Below, piece after piece: positions 7,423 through 15,519 of a DNA stretch of 22,649 nucleotides. Under the pieces are notes generated by a model, which searched no databases, was not told where the DNA came from, and saw only the letters and a program-made list of their open reading frames with translations. The position numbers and the translations under genes are program-made. This DNA is from DASUBV01 sp035763085 (GTDB lineage: Bacteria; Actinomycetota; Actinomycetes; Streptosporangiales; Streptosporangiaceae): NCBI GenBank assembly GCA_035763085.1, contig DASUBV010000061.1:1-22649 (forward strand). The letters run 5' to 3'. Numbering within the stretch: position 1 is the first letter of the stretch; every line of letters begins with the position of its first letter.

Positions 7423-10024
7423 GCCCGCCCGCCCGTGGCCGGGCTCGACCTACCGGCTGCAGCTGCGCCCCGAGTTCGGGTTCGCCCGCGCCGCCGAGCT
7501 GGCCGGGTACCTGAGCGCGCTGGGCGTGACGCACGTCTACCTGTCCCCGGTCCTGCAGGCCGCCCGTGGCTCCGCGCACGGTTACGACGTTGTCGACCAC
7601 TCCCGGATCTCGGACGAGCTCGGCGGCGAGGCCGGGTTCCGGGCGATGGCCGCCACCTTCCGCGGGCACAGCCTGGGCATCGTGGCCGACATCGTGCCCA
7701 ATCACATGGGCATCGGGCCGCCGCAGTCGCAGAACCGGCCGTTCTGGTCGGTGCTGCGTGACGGCCGGGAGTCGCCGTCCGCGCACTGGTTCGACATCGA
7801 CTGGGCTGCGCGCGGCGGGCGGCTGCTGCTGCCCATCCTCGCCGGGCCGCCTGAGGGCTGCCTGGCCGACCTGACCGTGGATCCCGGTGGTGACCGGGCC
7901 TGGCCGCAGGACGGGCCGGTGCTGCGCTACTTCGAGCACGTCCTGCCGCTGCGCGGCGGGACGGCGGAGCTGCCGCTGCCCGAGCTGCTGGCCGCTCAGC
8001 ATTATGAGCTGGCCAGCTGGCGGACGGCGGCCGCCGAGCTCAACTGGCGGCGGTTCTTCGACGTCACCACGCTGATCGGTGTCCAGGTGCAAGAGGAGGA
8101 CGTGTTCGCCGCCACCCACGGCCTGATGCTCGGCCTGGTCGCCGAGGGCCTGGTCGAGGGCCTGCGCGTTGACCACCCCGACGGCCTGGCCGAGCCCCGT
8201 CGTTACCTGGAGCAGCTGGCCACCGCCACCAGCGGCGCGTGGGTGGTGGCCGAGAAGATCCTGGCCGGCGACGAGCAGCTGCCGGCCGACTGGGACTGCG
8301 CGGGCACGACCGGGTACGACAGCCTGGCCATCGTCGGCGGGCTGTTCGCCGACCCGGCCGGAGGTCCCGCGCTGACCCGCGATTACATCCGGCTCACCGG
8401 CGGGCCAGCAGCGTTCGCGCCGGTCGCGGCGGCGGCCCGCCGGGAGGTGGCCGGCGGCCTGCTCGCCGCCGAGGTGAGCCGCCTGGCCCGGCTGGCCGCC
8501 CGGTGCGGTCACCCCGAGCTGGACCGGCTGAGTGACGCGGACCTGCGGGCGATACTTACCGAGCTGGTCAGCGCCGTCCCGGTGTACCGGGCTTACGTGG
8601 TTCCGGGCGAGCCGGCGCCTGCCACCGCGGTGGCCCGGCTGGCCGATGCCGAGCGCCAGGCCCACGCCCGGCTGCCCGCCCGCCTGGCCCCGGCCCTGGC
8701 CACCCTCACGGCCCTGCTCCTGGACCCGGCCTCCGCTGGGCCGCCCGCCAGCAGCGAGGCTGCGGCTCGCGCCCAGCTGGCGGTGCGGTTCCAGCAGACC
8801 TGCGGGCCGGTGATGGCCAAGGGCGTGGAGGACACCGCCTTCTACCGGTGGTCGCGGCTGACCTCGCTCAACGAAGTAGGCGGGGAGCCCGCCCGGCTCG
8901 GGGCCAGCCCGGCGGAGTTCCACGCCTTCGCGGCCCGGCTGGCCCGGGACTGGCCCGCCACGATGACGACGCTGTCCACCCACGACACCAAGCGCGGCGA
9001 GGACATCCGGGCCCGGCTGGCGGTGCTGGCCGAGCGCCCGGCCGAGTGGGCCGCCGAGGTGACGGCCTGGCATGACCGGGCGGCCGCCCTCAGCGCGGCC
9101 CAGTTCGGTGACGTCCGGCTCCCGGAGCCCGACACCGAGTACCTGCTGTGGCAGACGCTGACTGGCGGCTGGCCCGTCGAGCCGGGCCGCCTCACGGAGT
9201 ACCTGCGCAAGGCGATGCGCGAGGCCAAGACCGCGACGTCCTGGGCCGACCCGGACGAGGACTACGAGGCAGCGGTGCTGGGCCTGGCCAAGGCCGTCCT
9301 CGCCGACACCGTGCCCGACGCGTCGCCGGCATCCGGCCAGCCGGCCGCCGGGGAGGGCGGGCTGGCCGGCCGGATCGCGCGCTTCGTGGCCCGGATCGAG
9401 CCCGACGCGCGGGTCAACTCGCTGGGCGCCAAGCTGGTCCAGCTCACCATGCCGGGCGTTCCTGATGTGTACCAGGGCGGCGAGCTGGGCGACTTCGCCC
9501 TGGTCGACCCGGATAACCGGCGCCCGGTGGACTTCGACCGCCGCCGCGACCTGCTGTCCGGGCTGGACGGCCCGCTGACCGGCGAGCCGCCGTCCGCTGA
9601 CAGGCCCGCCGGCCCTGGCGCGCTGCTCGACTGGCACAAGCTGCTGGTCACCTCCCGGGCGCTGCGGCTGCGCCGGGACCACCCGGGCTGGTTCGCGGGG
9701 AGCTACGACCCGCTCGGCGCGGCCGGGCCGGCCGCAGGGCACGCCGTCGCGTTCGTGCGCGGCGGGCACGCGGTGACGGTCGTGACACGCCTGCCCGGCG
9801 GGCTGCGACAGCGCGGTGGCTGGGCGGGCACCGAGCTGGTCCTGCCCGAGGCCCCGTTCAGGCCGTCCGGCTTCGCGGCGGCTGAGGCCGGGCCGGCCGG
9901 GCCCGCGCACGCCTGGCGCGACGTGCTGACCGGCGCGGTGCATGACGGTCCGCGGGTGCGGCTGGCCCAGCTGCTGGCGCGGCTGCCGGTGGCCTTGCTG
10001 GTGCCAGCCGCCGAGGCAGGCTAG
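7415..10024 (+). CDS. treY: Maltooligosyltrehalose synthase TreY
   Basis: This 869-residue GH13 family protein is the isomerase that converts the reducing-end alpha-1,4 bond of maltodextrins into an alpha,alpha-1,1 bond. Diagnostic segments are STYRLQL at the N-terminus, LSPVLQAARGSAHGYDVVD, and VPNHMGI. Catalytic residues are D253 in RVDHPDGL (nucleophile), E280 in VVAEKIL (acid/base) and D524 in STHDTKRGED. Near the C-terminus TMPGVPDVYQG is another family hallmark. Length is above the common 750-830, from Ala/Pro-rich inserts. The GTG start at 7415 lies inside the last codons of glgX, with an eight-base overlap, so translation is probably coupled. It works in the cytoplasm between GlgX and TreZ in the glycogen-to-trehalose route. 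Confidence 0.95.
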
Positions 10025-10071
10025 TCGTCTTGCCCGCGAGCCGCCGGCCAGCCGTCTGAGAGGGTTGGGAC

Positions 10072-11805
10072 GTGAGCGAGATCCGCGTGTGGGCCCCGAA
10101 CGCTGACCGGGCCGACGTGGCCGTGGCGGGCCGCCGTTACCCCATGGCGCCCGGGGCAGACGGCTGGTGGTCGGTCAGCCTTCCGGATGCTGAGTCCGGC
10201 CAGGATTACTCGTTTTGTCTCAATGGCGGGGACCCGCTGCCCGACCCGCGCTCGCCGTGGCAGCCGGCGGGCGTGCACGGTCCCAGCCGCCGTTATGACC
10301 ATGGCGCCTTCCGCTGGAGCGACGCCGGCTGGCGGGGCGTCCCGGTGGCCGGCTCGGTGCTGTACGAGCTGCATGTCGGCACGTTCACGGCAGAGGGCAC
10401 GTTTGATGCCGCCATCGGGCGGCTGGAGCACCTGACCAGGCTCGGCGTCGACGCCGTCCAGCTGATGCCGGTCGCCGCCTTCCCCGGCCGGCACGGCTGG
10501 GGATATGACGGGATCGGCCTGTGGGCCGTGCACGAGCCCTACGGCGGGCCGGACGGGCTGAAGCGGTTCGTCGATGCCTGTCACTCCCGTGGCCTGGGCG
10601 TGCTGCTCGATGTGGTGTACAACCACGCGGGGATCGGCAACCGGCTGGCGGACTTCGGGCCGTACTTCACTGACACGCGCACGACACCCTGGGGCCCGGC
10701 GGTGAACCTGGACCAGCCGGGGTCAGATGAGGTCCGCGCCTTCATCATCGGCAACGCGCTGATGTGGCTGCGCGATTTCCACCTGGACGGGCTGCGCCTG
10801 GATGCGGTGCATGAGCTGGCCGATCAGCGGGCGCTGCACCTGCTGGAGGAACTGGCCGCCGAGGTGGACGCGCTGGCCGCGTGGCTGGGCCGGCCGCTGG
10901 CCCTGATCGCCGAGTCCGACCGCAACGACCCGCGGGTGATCACGGCGCGGGAAGCCGGCGGCTACGGGCTGACCGCGCAGTGGAGCGACGATTTCCACCA
11001 TGCGCTGCACGCCGTCCTGACCGGCGAGCGGCAGGGCTACTACACCGACTTCGGCTCGCTGGCCGCGCTGGCCAAGACGCTGACCCGGGTCTTCTACCAC
11101 GACGGCACCTGGTCGTCCATCCGCGGCAGGTCGCACGGGCGGCCGGTCAACGTGCTGGCCACCCCGGCCAGCCGGTTCCTGGGCTACCTGCAGGACCACG
11201 ACCAGGTCGGCAACCGCGCGACGGGCGACCGCATCGCGGACCTGGCGCCGTCCGCCCTGGTCAAAGTGGGCGCGGGCCTGGTGCTGACGGCGCCGTTCAC
11301 GCCGATGCTGTTCATGGGCGAGGAGTGGGGCGCGGACACGCCGTGGCAGTACTTCACCGACCATCCCGAGCCGTGGCTGGCCGAGGCGGTGCGCCAGGGC
11401 CGGCGCCGCGAGTTCGCCGGGCACGGCTGGGCCGCGGCGGCGGTGCCGGACCCGCAGGACCCGGCCACGTTCGCGCGCTCGCGGCTGGACTGGGCCCAGT
11501 GCGCCAGCGAGCCGCACGCCGAGTTGCTGGCCTGGTACACCGAGCTGATCGCGCTGCGCCGCGCCCGGCCTGAGCTCAGCGACCCGCGGCTGACCCGGAC
11601 CCAGGTCAGCTTCGACGAGCAGGCCCGGTGGCTGGTCACGCAGCGCGGCGGCCTGCTCATCGTCGCCAGCCTGAGCGGCGCGCCGCTGCGGGTGCCGCTG
11701 CCCGCCCCGCCCGCGAGCGTGCTGGCGGCGTCCCGGCCGGGCGTGACGCTGGCCGGAGCCGGGGTCGACATGCCGCAGGAGTCGCTCGCGGTCCTGGCGA
11801 CCTGA
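10072..11805 (+). CDS. treZ: Maltooligosyltrehalose trehalohydrolase TreZ
   Basis: The product has 577 residues, normal for TreZ. A CBM48-like N-domain (IRVWAPNADRADVAV) is followed by the GH13 barrel starting at SVLYELHVGTFT. Catalytic residues are D244 in DGLRLDAVHEL, E281 in LIAESDRND, and D377 in LQDHDQVGNR; LFMGEEWG is another TreZ signature. It hydrolyses the alpha-1,4 bond next to the terminal trehalosyl unit made by TreY and so frees trehalose. The GTG start has a GAGAGGG ribosome site eight bases or so upstream. The 47-base gap to treY has no terminator, so it belongs to the same operon. A GC-rich hairpin follows the stop codon. Confidence 0.95.
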   Translation: MSEIRVWAPNADRADVAVAGRRYPMAPGADGWWSVSLPDAESGQDYSFCLNGGDPLPDPRSPWQPAGVHGPSRRYDHGAFRWSDAGWRGVPVAGSVLYELHVGTFTAEGTFDAAIGRLEHLTRLGVDAVQLMPVAAFPGRHGWGYDGIGLWAVHEPYGGPDGLKRFVDACHSRGLGVLLDVVYNHAGIGNRLADFGPYFTDTRTTPWGPAVNLDQPGSDEVRAFIIGNALMWLRDFHLDGLRLDAVHELADQRALHLLEELAAEVDALAAWLGRPLALIAESDRNDPRVITAREAGGYGLTAQWSDDFHHALHAVLTGERQGYYTDFGSLAALAKTLTRVFYHDGTWSSIRGRSHGRPVNVLATPASRFLGYLQDHDQVGNRATGDRIADLAPSALVKVGAGLVLTAPFTPMLFMGEEWGADTPWQYFTDHPEPWLAEAVRQGRRREFAGHGWAAAAVPDPQDPATFARSRLDWAQCASEPHAELLAWYTELIALRRARPELSDPRLTRTQVSFDEQARWLVTQRGGLLIVASLSGAPLRVPLPAPPASVLAASRPGVTLAGAGVDMPQESLAVLAT

Positions 11806-11821
11806 CCGGCCACCCGGACCC

Positions 11822-11841
11822 GGGCCGGCCCTGCCCGGCCC
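11822..11841 (+). terminator. Hairpin after treZ
   Basis: GGGCCGG (11822-11828) and CCGGCCC (11835-11841) form a perfect 7-bp stem with a six-base loop, 16 bases after the treZ stop. No T-run follows. It plausibly ends the glgX-treY-treZ transcript before the promoter-like region that follows immediately. Confidence 0.5.
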
Positions 11842-11842
11842 A

Positions 11843-11862
11843 AGATTGTCAACTGTAGATTG
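11843..11862 (+). promoter_or_regulatory. Candidate promoter/operator of the aminotransferase gene
   Basis: A small AT-rich island contains AGATTG twice (11843-11848 and 11857-11862), around TTGTCAAC. TAGATT (11856-11861) fits a -10 box; TTGTCA (11846-11851) resembles a -35 box but is too close to pair with it. The AGATTGT half-site resembles operators of GntR-family regulators. TGTAGATTG (11854-11862) also occurs twice upstream of the ATPase gene near 3510-3533. Confidence 0.35.
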
Positions 11863-11921
11863 AGTGGCGCCAGCCGGGGCGGTGGCTGCCGGCTGGGGTG
11901 GCTCGGGAAGGAGAATGACCG

Positions 11922-13226
11922 GTGACGGATCGAAGCGAAGGCGCGGCCCGGCCGCCTGTCATGTGGAACGGCTACGCCAGCATGGCCGGCCTGGCCGAGC
12001 GCGGCGGCATGGTGACGATCACCGGCGGCTCGGGCTCCACCGTGACCGACGACGCCGGGCGCTCGTACCTGGATGCGATCGCCAGCCTCTGGTACTGCAA
12101 CATCGGGCACGGCCGGGCCGAGATGGCCGACGCGGCCGCGGCGCAGATGCGCGAGCTCGCCGCCTACCAGATCTTCGAGACGTTCAGCAGCAGGCCCGCC
12201 GAGGCACTGGCCCGGCGGATCAGCGAGCTGGCGCCGGTCAGCGGCGCCAAGGTGTTCTTCACGCCGGGCGGCGGCTCCGACGCCATCGACACCGCGGCCA
12301 AGCTGGCCCGCGCCTACTGGCGGGCGGCCGGGCAGCCGGCCAAGCAGGTCATCATCGGCCGGTCGCACGCCTACCACGGCGTGAACGCCTACGGCACCGC
12401 GCTGGGCGGCATCCCGGCCAACACCGAGGCGTTCAGCCCGCTGATCCCGCTGGTGGAGCGGGTGCCGTGGGACGACGCCGCGGCGCTGGAGAAGCTGATC
12501 GGCCAGGTCGGTGCCGGCCGGGTCGCCGCGTTCTTCTGCGAGCCGGTGGTCGGCGCGGGCGGCATCCTGCTGCCGCCCGAGGGCTACCTGGCCCGGGTCC
12601 AGGAGATCTGCCGTGAGCAGGACGTGCTGTTCGTGGCCGACGAGGTGATCACCGGGTTTGGCCGGCTCGGCCGCTGGTTTGCCAGCGAGCGGTACTCGCT
12701 GGAGCCGGACATGATGACCATGGCCAAGGGCCTGACGTCCGGGTATGCGCCGCTCGGCGCGGTGCTGGCCGGGCCGCGGGTGGCCGAGCCGTTCTGGCGG
12801 CCGGGCTCGGCGGAGGTCTTCCGGCACGGCTACACCTACCAGGCGCATCCCACCGCCTGCGCGGTCGGCCTGGCCAACCTGGCGGTGCTGGAGCGCGAGC
12901 GGCTGGTGGACCGGGTCGCGGAGCTGGAGAGCGTGCTGGCGGCGAAGCTGTCCCCGCTAGCCGGGCACGAGCTGGTTTCGGAGGTGCGCACCGGCACCGG
13001 CCTGCTGACGGCGGTCGAGATCAGCGAGGAGGCCCGGGCGGCCGACGCTGGCCTGGGCCCGCGGCTGGTGGCCGACATCCGCCAGCGCGGCGTGATCACC
13101 CGCCTGCTGCGCGGGGTGGCACTGCAGATCTCGCCGCCGTTCGTGATCACCGAGCCGGAGATCGACCAGATCGCCGAGGTCTTCGCCGCCGCGCTGGACG
13201 CGGCTGCCAAGGAACTGCGCGGCTGA
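11922..13226 (+). CDS. Class III aminotransferase (PLP-dependent, omega-aminotransferase type)
   Basis: This is a 434-residue fold-type I PLP enzyme. The PLP-ring-contacting aspartate is D240 in DEVITGFGRLG and the Schiff-base lysine is K269 in MAKGLTSGYAPLGAV. PGGGSDAIDTAAKLAR (phosphate/cofactor region) and HAYHG also match subgroup III, which includes omega-amino acid:pyruvate, putrescine, taurine and GABA transaminases. The fingerprint (WYCNIGHGR near the N-terminus, HGYTYQAHPTACAVGL) resembles beta-alanine/omega-amino acid:pyruvate enzymes, but the amino donor cannot be fixed. The GTG start is chosen because GGAAGGAG (11906-11913) is eight bases away; an ATG at 11915 is too close and out of frame. 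It appears to be a single-gene unit with its own candidate promoter, ending at a long hairpin shared with the convergent exporter gene. Confidence 0.92.
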   Translation: MTDRSEGAARPPVMWNGYASMAGLAERGGMVTITGGSGSTVTDDAGRSYLDAIASLWYCNIGHGRAEMADAAAAQMRELAAYQIFETFSSRPAEALARRISELAPVSGAKVFFTPGGGSDAIDTAAKLARAYWRAAGQPAKQVIIGRSHAYHGVNAYGTALGGIPANTEAFSPLIPLVERVPWDDAAALEKLIGQVGAGRVAAFFCEPVVGAGGILLPPEGYLARVQEICREQDVLFVADEVITGFGRLGRWFASERYSLEPDMMTMAKGLTSGYAPLGAVLAGPRVAEPFWRPGSAEVFRHGYTYQAHPTACAVGLANLAVLERERLVDRVAELESVLAAKLSPLAGHELVSEVRTGTGLLTAVEISEEARAADAGLGPRLVADIRQRGVITRLLRGVALQISPPFVITEPEIDQIAEVFAAALDAAAKELRG

Positions 13227-13244
13227 CTCCCGGCGGCCTGTCAG

Positions 13245-13293
13245 CGTGGCTGGGCCATCATGCTGCCCTGGTAGCAGCGGTGGCCCAGCCACG
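13245..13293. terminator. Convergent bidirectional terminator, 13-bp stem with nested hairpin
   Basis: CGTGGCTGGGCCA (13245-13257) is perfectly complementary to TGGCCCAGCCACG (13281-13293). Within the loop GCTGC (13262-13266) pairs with GCAGC (13274-13278). It lies between two convergent stop codons, so it can terminate both transcripts. No T-run on either side. Confidence 0.75.
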
Positions 13294-13296
13294 GCA

Positions 13297-14793
13297 TCAG
13301 GACGGGTGGCGCGCGGGCGCGCGGGCGGGGGCCTGCTGGGCGGGTGCGGCCGTGGCTGGCCCGGCGGCCTGGCCGGCGGCTGCGCGATGGCGGGCGCCGA
13401 CGGCCAGGGCGGTGACCGCGCCGACCAGCGACAGGCCGGCCGCGACGCCCAGCGCCGGGCGGAAGCCGGCGGTCACACTGGCGGCACTGCCCAGGTGGCC
13501 GGTGGCGGCGAACACCGCGCTGACGATCGCGATCCCGAACACGCCGCCGAACCGCTGCAGCGTGTTCTGCACTCCCGAGGCTGTGCCCAGGTCCCGCGGC
13601 GGCACCGCGGACAGGGCCGCGCTCGCGGTGGAGGGCAGCGCCGCCGAGATGCCGACGCCGGCGATGATGAGCGGCAGGACCAGCTCGAGGTAGGACGTGC
13701 TGGCCGACGCGGCCACCGCTATCCAGGCCAGGCCGACCGCCTGCAAGGCCAGGCCGGCCGCCATCAGCGGCCGCGGCCCGATCCGGTCGGCGAGCGCGCC
13801 GGCCAGCGGCGCGACGATCATCGGGGTAGCCGTCCAGGGCAGGAACCGCAGCCCGGTGGCCAGCGGCGAGTAGCCGAGTCCGAACTGGAAGTACTGCGAG
13901 GCCAGGAACGCCGCTGAGAAGATGGCCCCGTTCATCAGGAACCCGCTGGCGTTGGCCGCCGCGAAAGCCCGGATCCGCAGTAGCCGCATAGGGAGCATGG
14001 GCTGGGCCGCCCGGCGCTCCCAGGCGACGAAGGCGGCCAGCGCCGCGACGCCCGCGGCCAGCCCGGTGATCACCCACTGGTCGGTCCAGCCGGCGCTGGG
14101 CGCCCGCACCAGGCCCCAGGCCAGGGCCGCCGAGCCGGCCGCGACCAGGACCATGCCCGGCAGGTCTAGCCCGCGGGCCGGTCCGCGGCCAGCCGGGAGC
14201 CGGATCAGCGATGCAACCGCGGCGACCACGCCGATCGGCACGTTGACCCAGAAGATCCAGTGCCAGTCCAGGCCCTGGACCACCGCGCCGCCGATGAGCG
14301 GGCCGCTGGCGACGGCCAGCCCGGCGATGCCTCCCCAGATGCCCACGATGGCGCCGCGCCGGGCGGCCGGGAACGCGGCCGTCAGCAGCGTCAGGCTCAG
14401 CGGCGTAACCGTGGCGGCGCCCAGGCCCTGGACCGCCCTGGCGGCGATGAGGCTGGCCGCGCCCGGGGCCAGCGCGCAGGCCGCTGACGCGACCGTGAAC
14501 AGCAGCAGGCCGCCGACGTAGACGCGCCGCCGGCCCAGCCGGTCGCCGAGCGCGGCCGCCGCCACGATCCCGGCCGCGAAGGTCAGGTTGTAGGAGTTGA
14601 CGGCCCAGTCGAGGGTGGCCACGCTCGCGTGCAGCCCGGCCTGGATGGCCGGCAGGGCCGTGATGACGACCAGCGAGTCCAGCGCGACCATGAAGAACGA
14701 CACCGAGGTCAGCGCCAGCGCCCAGCGGCGCTGGCCGGGACGGGACGCTGCCTGCCGGGCATCGCCGGGACCAGAAGGTGCAATGTCAGTCAT
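13297..14793 (-). CDS. EmrB/QacA-type MFS drug exporter (DHA2, 14 TM)
   Basis: From ATG 14793 the protein has 498 residues, right for 14-helix DHA2 transporters. The first helix is WALALTSVSFFMVALDSLVV, containing the family's membrane Asp. GDRLGRRRVYVGG is motif A between helices 2 and 3. GPLIGGAVVQ with HWIFWVNVPIGVV is the motif C region of helix 5 and what follows. The family exports drugs, dyes or self-made metabolites by proton antiport across the cytoplasmic membrane. The start is supported by a GAGGAT ribosome site on the minus strand; the open frame continues upstream to 15123 but that part lacks family character. The upstream leader carries a terminator-like hairpin (14941-14963) and another hairpin (14825-14843), suggesting control by attenuation. 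No adjacent regulator gene is present. Substrate unknown. Confidence 0.92.
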   Translation of the reverse strand: MTDIAPSGPGDARQAASRPGQRRWALALTSVSFFMVALDSLVVITALPAIQAGLHASVATLDWAVNSYNLTFAAGIVAAAALGDRLGRRRVYVGGLLLFTVASAACALAPGAASLIAARAVQGLGAATVTPLSLTLLTAAFPAARRGAIVGIWGGIAGLAVASGPLIGGAVVQGLDWHWIFWVNVPIGVVAAVASLIRLPAGRGPARGLDLPGMVLVAAGSAALAWGLVRAPSAGWTDQWVITGLAAGVAALAAFVAWERRAAQPMLPMRLLRIRAFAAANASGFLMNGAIFSAAFLASQYFQFGLGYSPLATGLRFLPWTATPMIVAPLAGALADRIGPRPLMAAGLALQAVGLAWIAVAASASTSYLELVLPLIIAGVGISAALPSTASAALSAVPPRDLGTASGVQNTLQRFGGVFGIAIVSAVFAATGHLGSAASVTAGFRPALGVAAGLSLVGAVTALAVGARHRAAAGQAAGPATAAPAQQAPARAPARHPS

Positions 14794-14824
14794 AGGTATC
14801 CTCACGTCCGCGGGCCGCCGGCGG

Positions 14825-14843
14825 GCCGGATCAGGTATCCGGC
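14825..14843 (-). promoter_or_regulatory. Hairpin in the exporter 5' leader near its start
   Basis: GCCGGAT (14825-14831) and ATCCGGC (14837-14843) form a perfect 7-bp stem with a five-base loop, about 30 bases ahead of the exporter start on the minus strand. It could affect translation or mRNA stability. Confidence 0.4.
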
Positions 14844-14914
14844 GGCAGCCTCTTGCTCGTGTGGACACCGCGAGGGATCGGTTCTGGGCGCCGGGCTGGC
14901 ACCAGCGCGCGCAG

Positions 14915-14938
14915 AACGGGCACAGAAACGGGCACAGA
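14915..14938. repeat. Perfect 12-base tandem repeat AACGGGCACAGA x2
   Basis: Two identical head-to-tail copies at 14915-14926 and 14927-14938, right beside the terminator-like hairpin of the exporter leader. Confidence 0.95.
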
Positions 14939-14940
14939 AA

Positions 14941-14963
14941 AGGCCGGCCACGAGAGCCGGCGA
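14941..14963 (-). terminator. Intrinsic-terminator-like hairpin in the exporter leader
   Basis: On the minus strand a GCCGGC stem with complementary GCCGGC about six to seven bases later is followed at once by CTTTTCTG. This is one of the few hairpins in the window with a T-run. It faces leftward and lies about 150 bases ahead of the exporter start, with no gene on that strand upstream to end. It is therefore a candidate attenuator. Confidence 0.55.
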
Positions 14964-15054
14964 TGACGTAACGGGGAACTCGGCCCGTTCCTGAGCTCCG
15001 GCCAGCCCTTAGTCCGGAAATGACCGGGATGACCAGGAGCGCGAAAGCTAAACC

Positions 15055-15143
15055 CGGCCCCGGCGGGTACACGGCTGGGACCGGGTCAGCGTGCGAGCAG
15101 ACATCCGGACCCGGCGGGTTCACGGCTTGCCCGGGGTCTGCAT
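15055..15143. repeat. Degenerate direct repeat, offset 51 bases
   Basis: The 38 bases from 15055 and those from 15106 align without gaps and agree at about 30 positions, including CCCGGCGGGT and CACGGCT. The offset of 51 equals 17 codons, so this may be an old duplication in a formerly coding stretch. Confidence 0.55.
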
Positions 15144-15472
15144 CACAAAGTCGTCACGGGCCTCAGCGAGGTCATGGCCGAGACCCGAGAGATGGTGCCC
15201 GCCGATGAGAGCGGCTGGGATTAGCGGCGGGCTTCCCCTCTGCGCAACACCTACAGGCCACCAGCGGTGGGTGAGCGTTCAGTGAGTGAGATGTGTTCGT
15301 ACTGTGGAGAGAGCGCTGGACGTGTCCTGATGAATGTAGGCTTATCCGGGCAAGCAGTAATCGGACAATCAGCGGCCTCCGGGGCCAGCTATGCGCAGGT
15401 CAGGAGCGCTGGCAGGCGCGTCCTGGCCGCTGATCTGCCTTGCGCCGGGGGCGGGTACCTGAGAGATTGACG

Positions 15473-15500
15473 GCACGATGCGGTGGCGCGCGCGTCGTGC
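15473..15500 (+). promoter_or_regulatory. Hairpin or operator upstream of the sigma-like gene
   Basis: GCACGA (15473-15478) pairs with TCGTGC (15495-15500); after one mismatch GCG and CGC extend the stem. TTGACG (15467-15472) just before it resembles a -35 box, though no matching -10 was found. The element ends 19 bases before the ATG at 15520. Confidence 0.35.
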
Positions 15501-15519
15501 ATGAGTCATACGAGGTTTC

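Larger units (their letters stand above)
14794..15519. other. 726-base region without a convincing gene
   Basis: This gap separates the leftward exporter from the rightward sigma-like gene. It holds the exporter leader with two hairpins (14825-14843, 14941-14963), a perfect 12-base tandem repeat (14915-14938), a degenerate 51-base duplication (15055-15143), a coding-like but start-less frame ending at 15225, and a short frame from ATG 15291 opening MCSYCGE. The last two may be remnants of decayed genes. Third-position G/C bias is weak across most of it. Confidence 0.6.

Noticed and set aside
11184..12848. 554-codon minus-strand frame over the end of treZ and the aminotransferase
   Set aside because: Shadow of two well-supported genes, and it spans a promoter-like region and a terminator.
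14794..15123. Exporter start upstream, which would add about 110 residues
   Set aside because: The extra sequence has no transporter character and contains the terminator-like hairpin; ATG 14793 has a proper ribosome site and a typical N-terminus.
15459..15470. CTGAGAG as a TPP riboswitch signature
   Set aside because: The other conserved TPP elements are absent in the right order, and the downstream gene is not thiamine-related.
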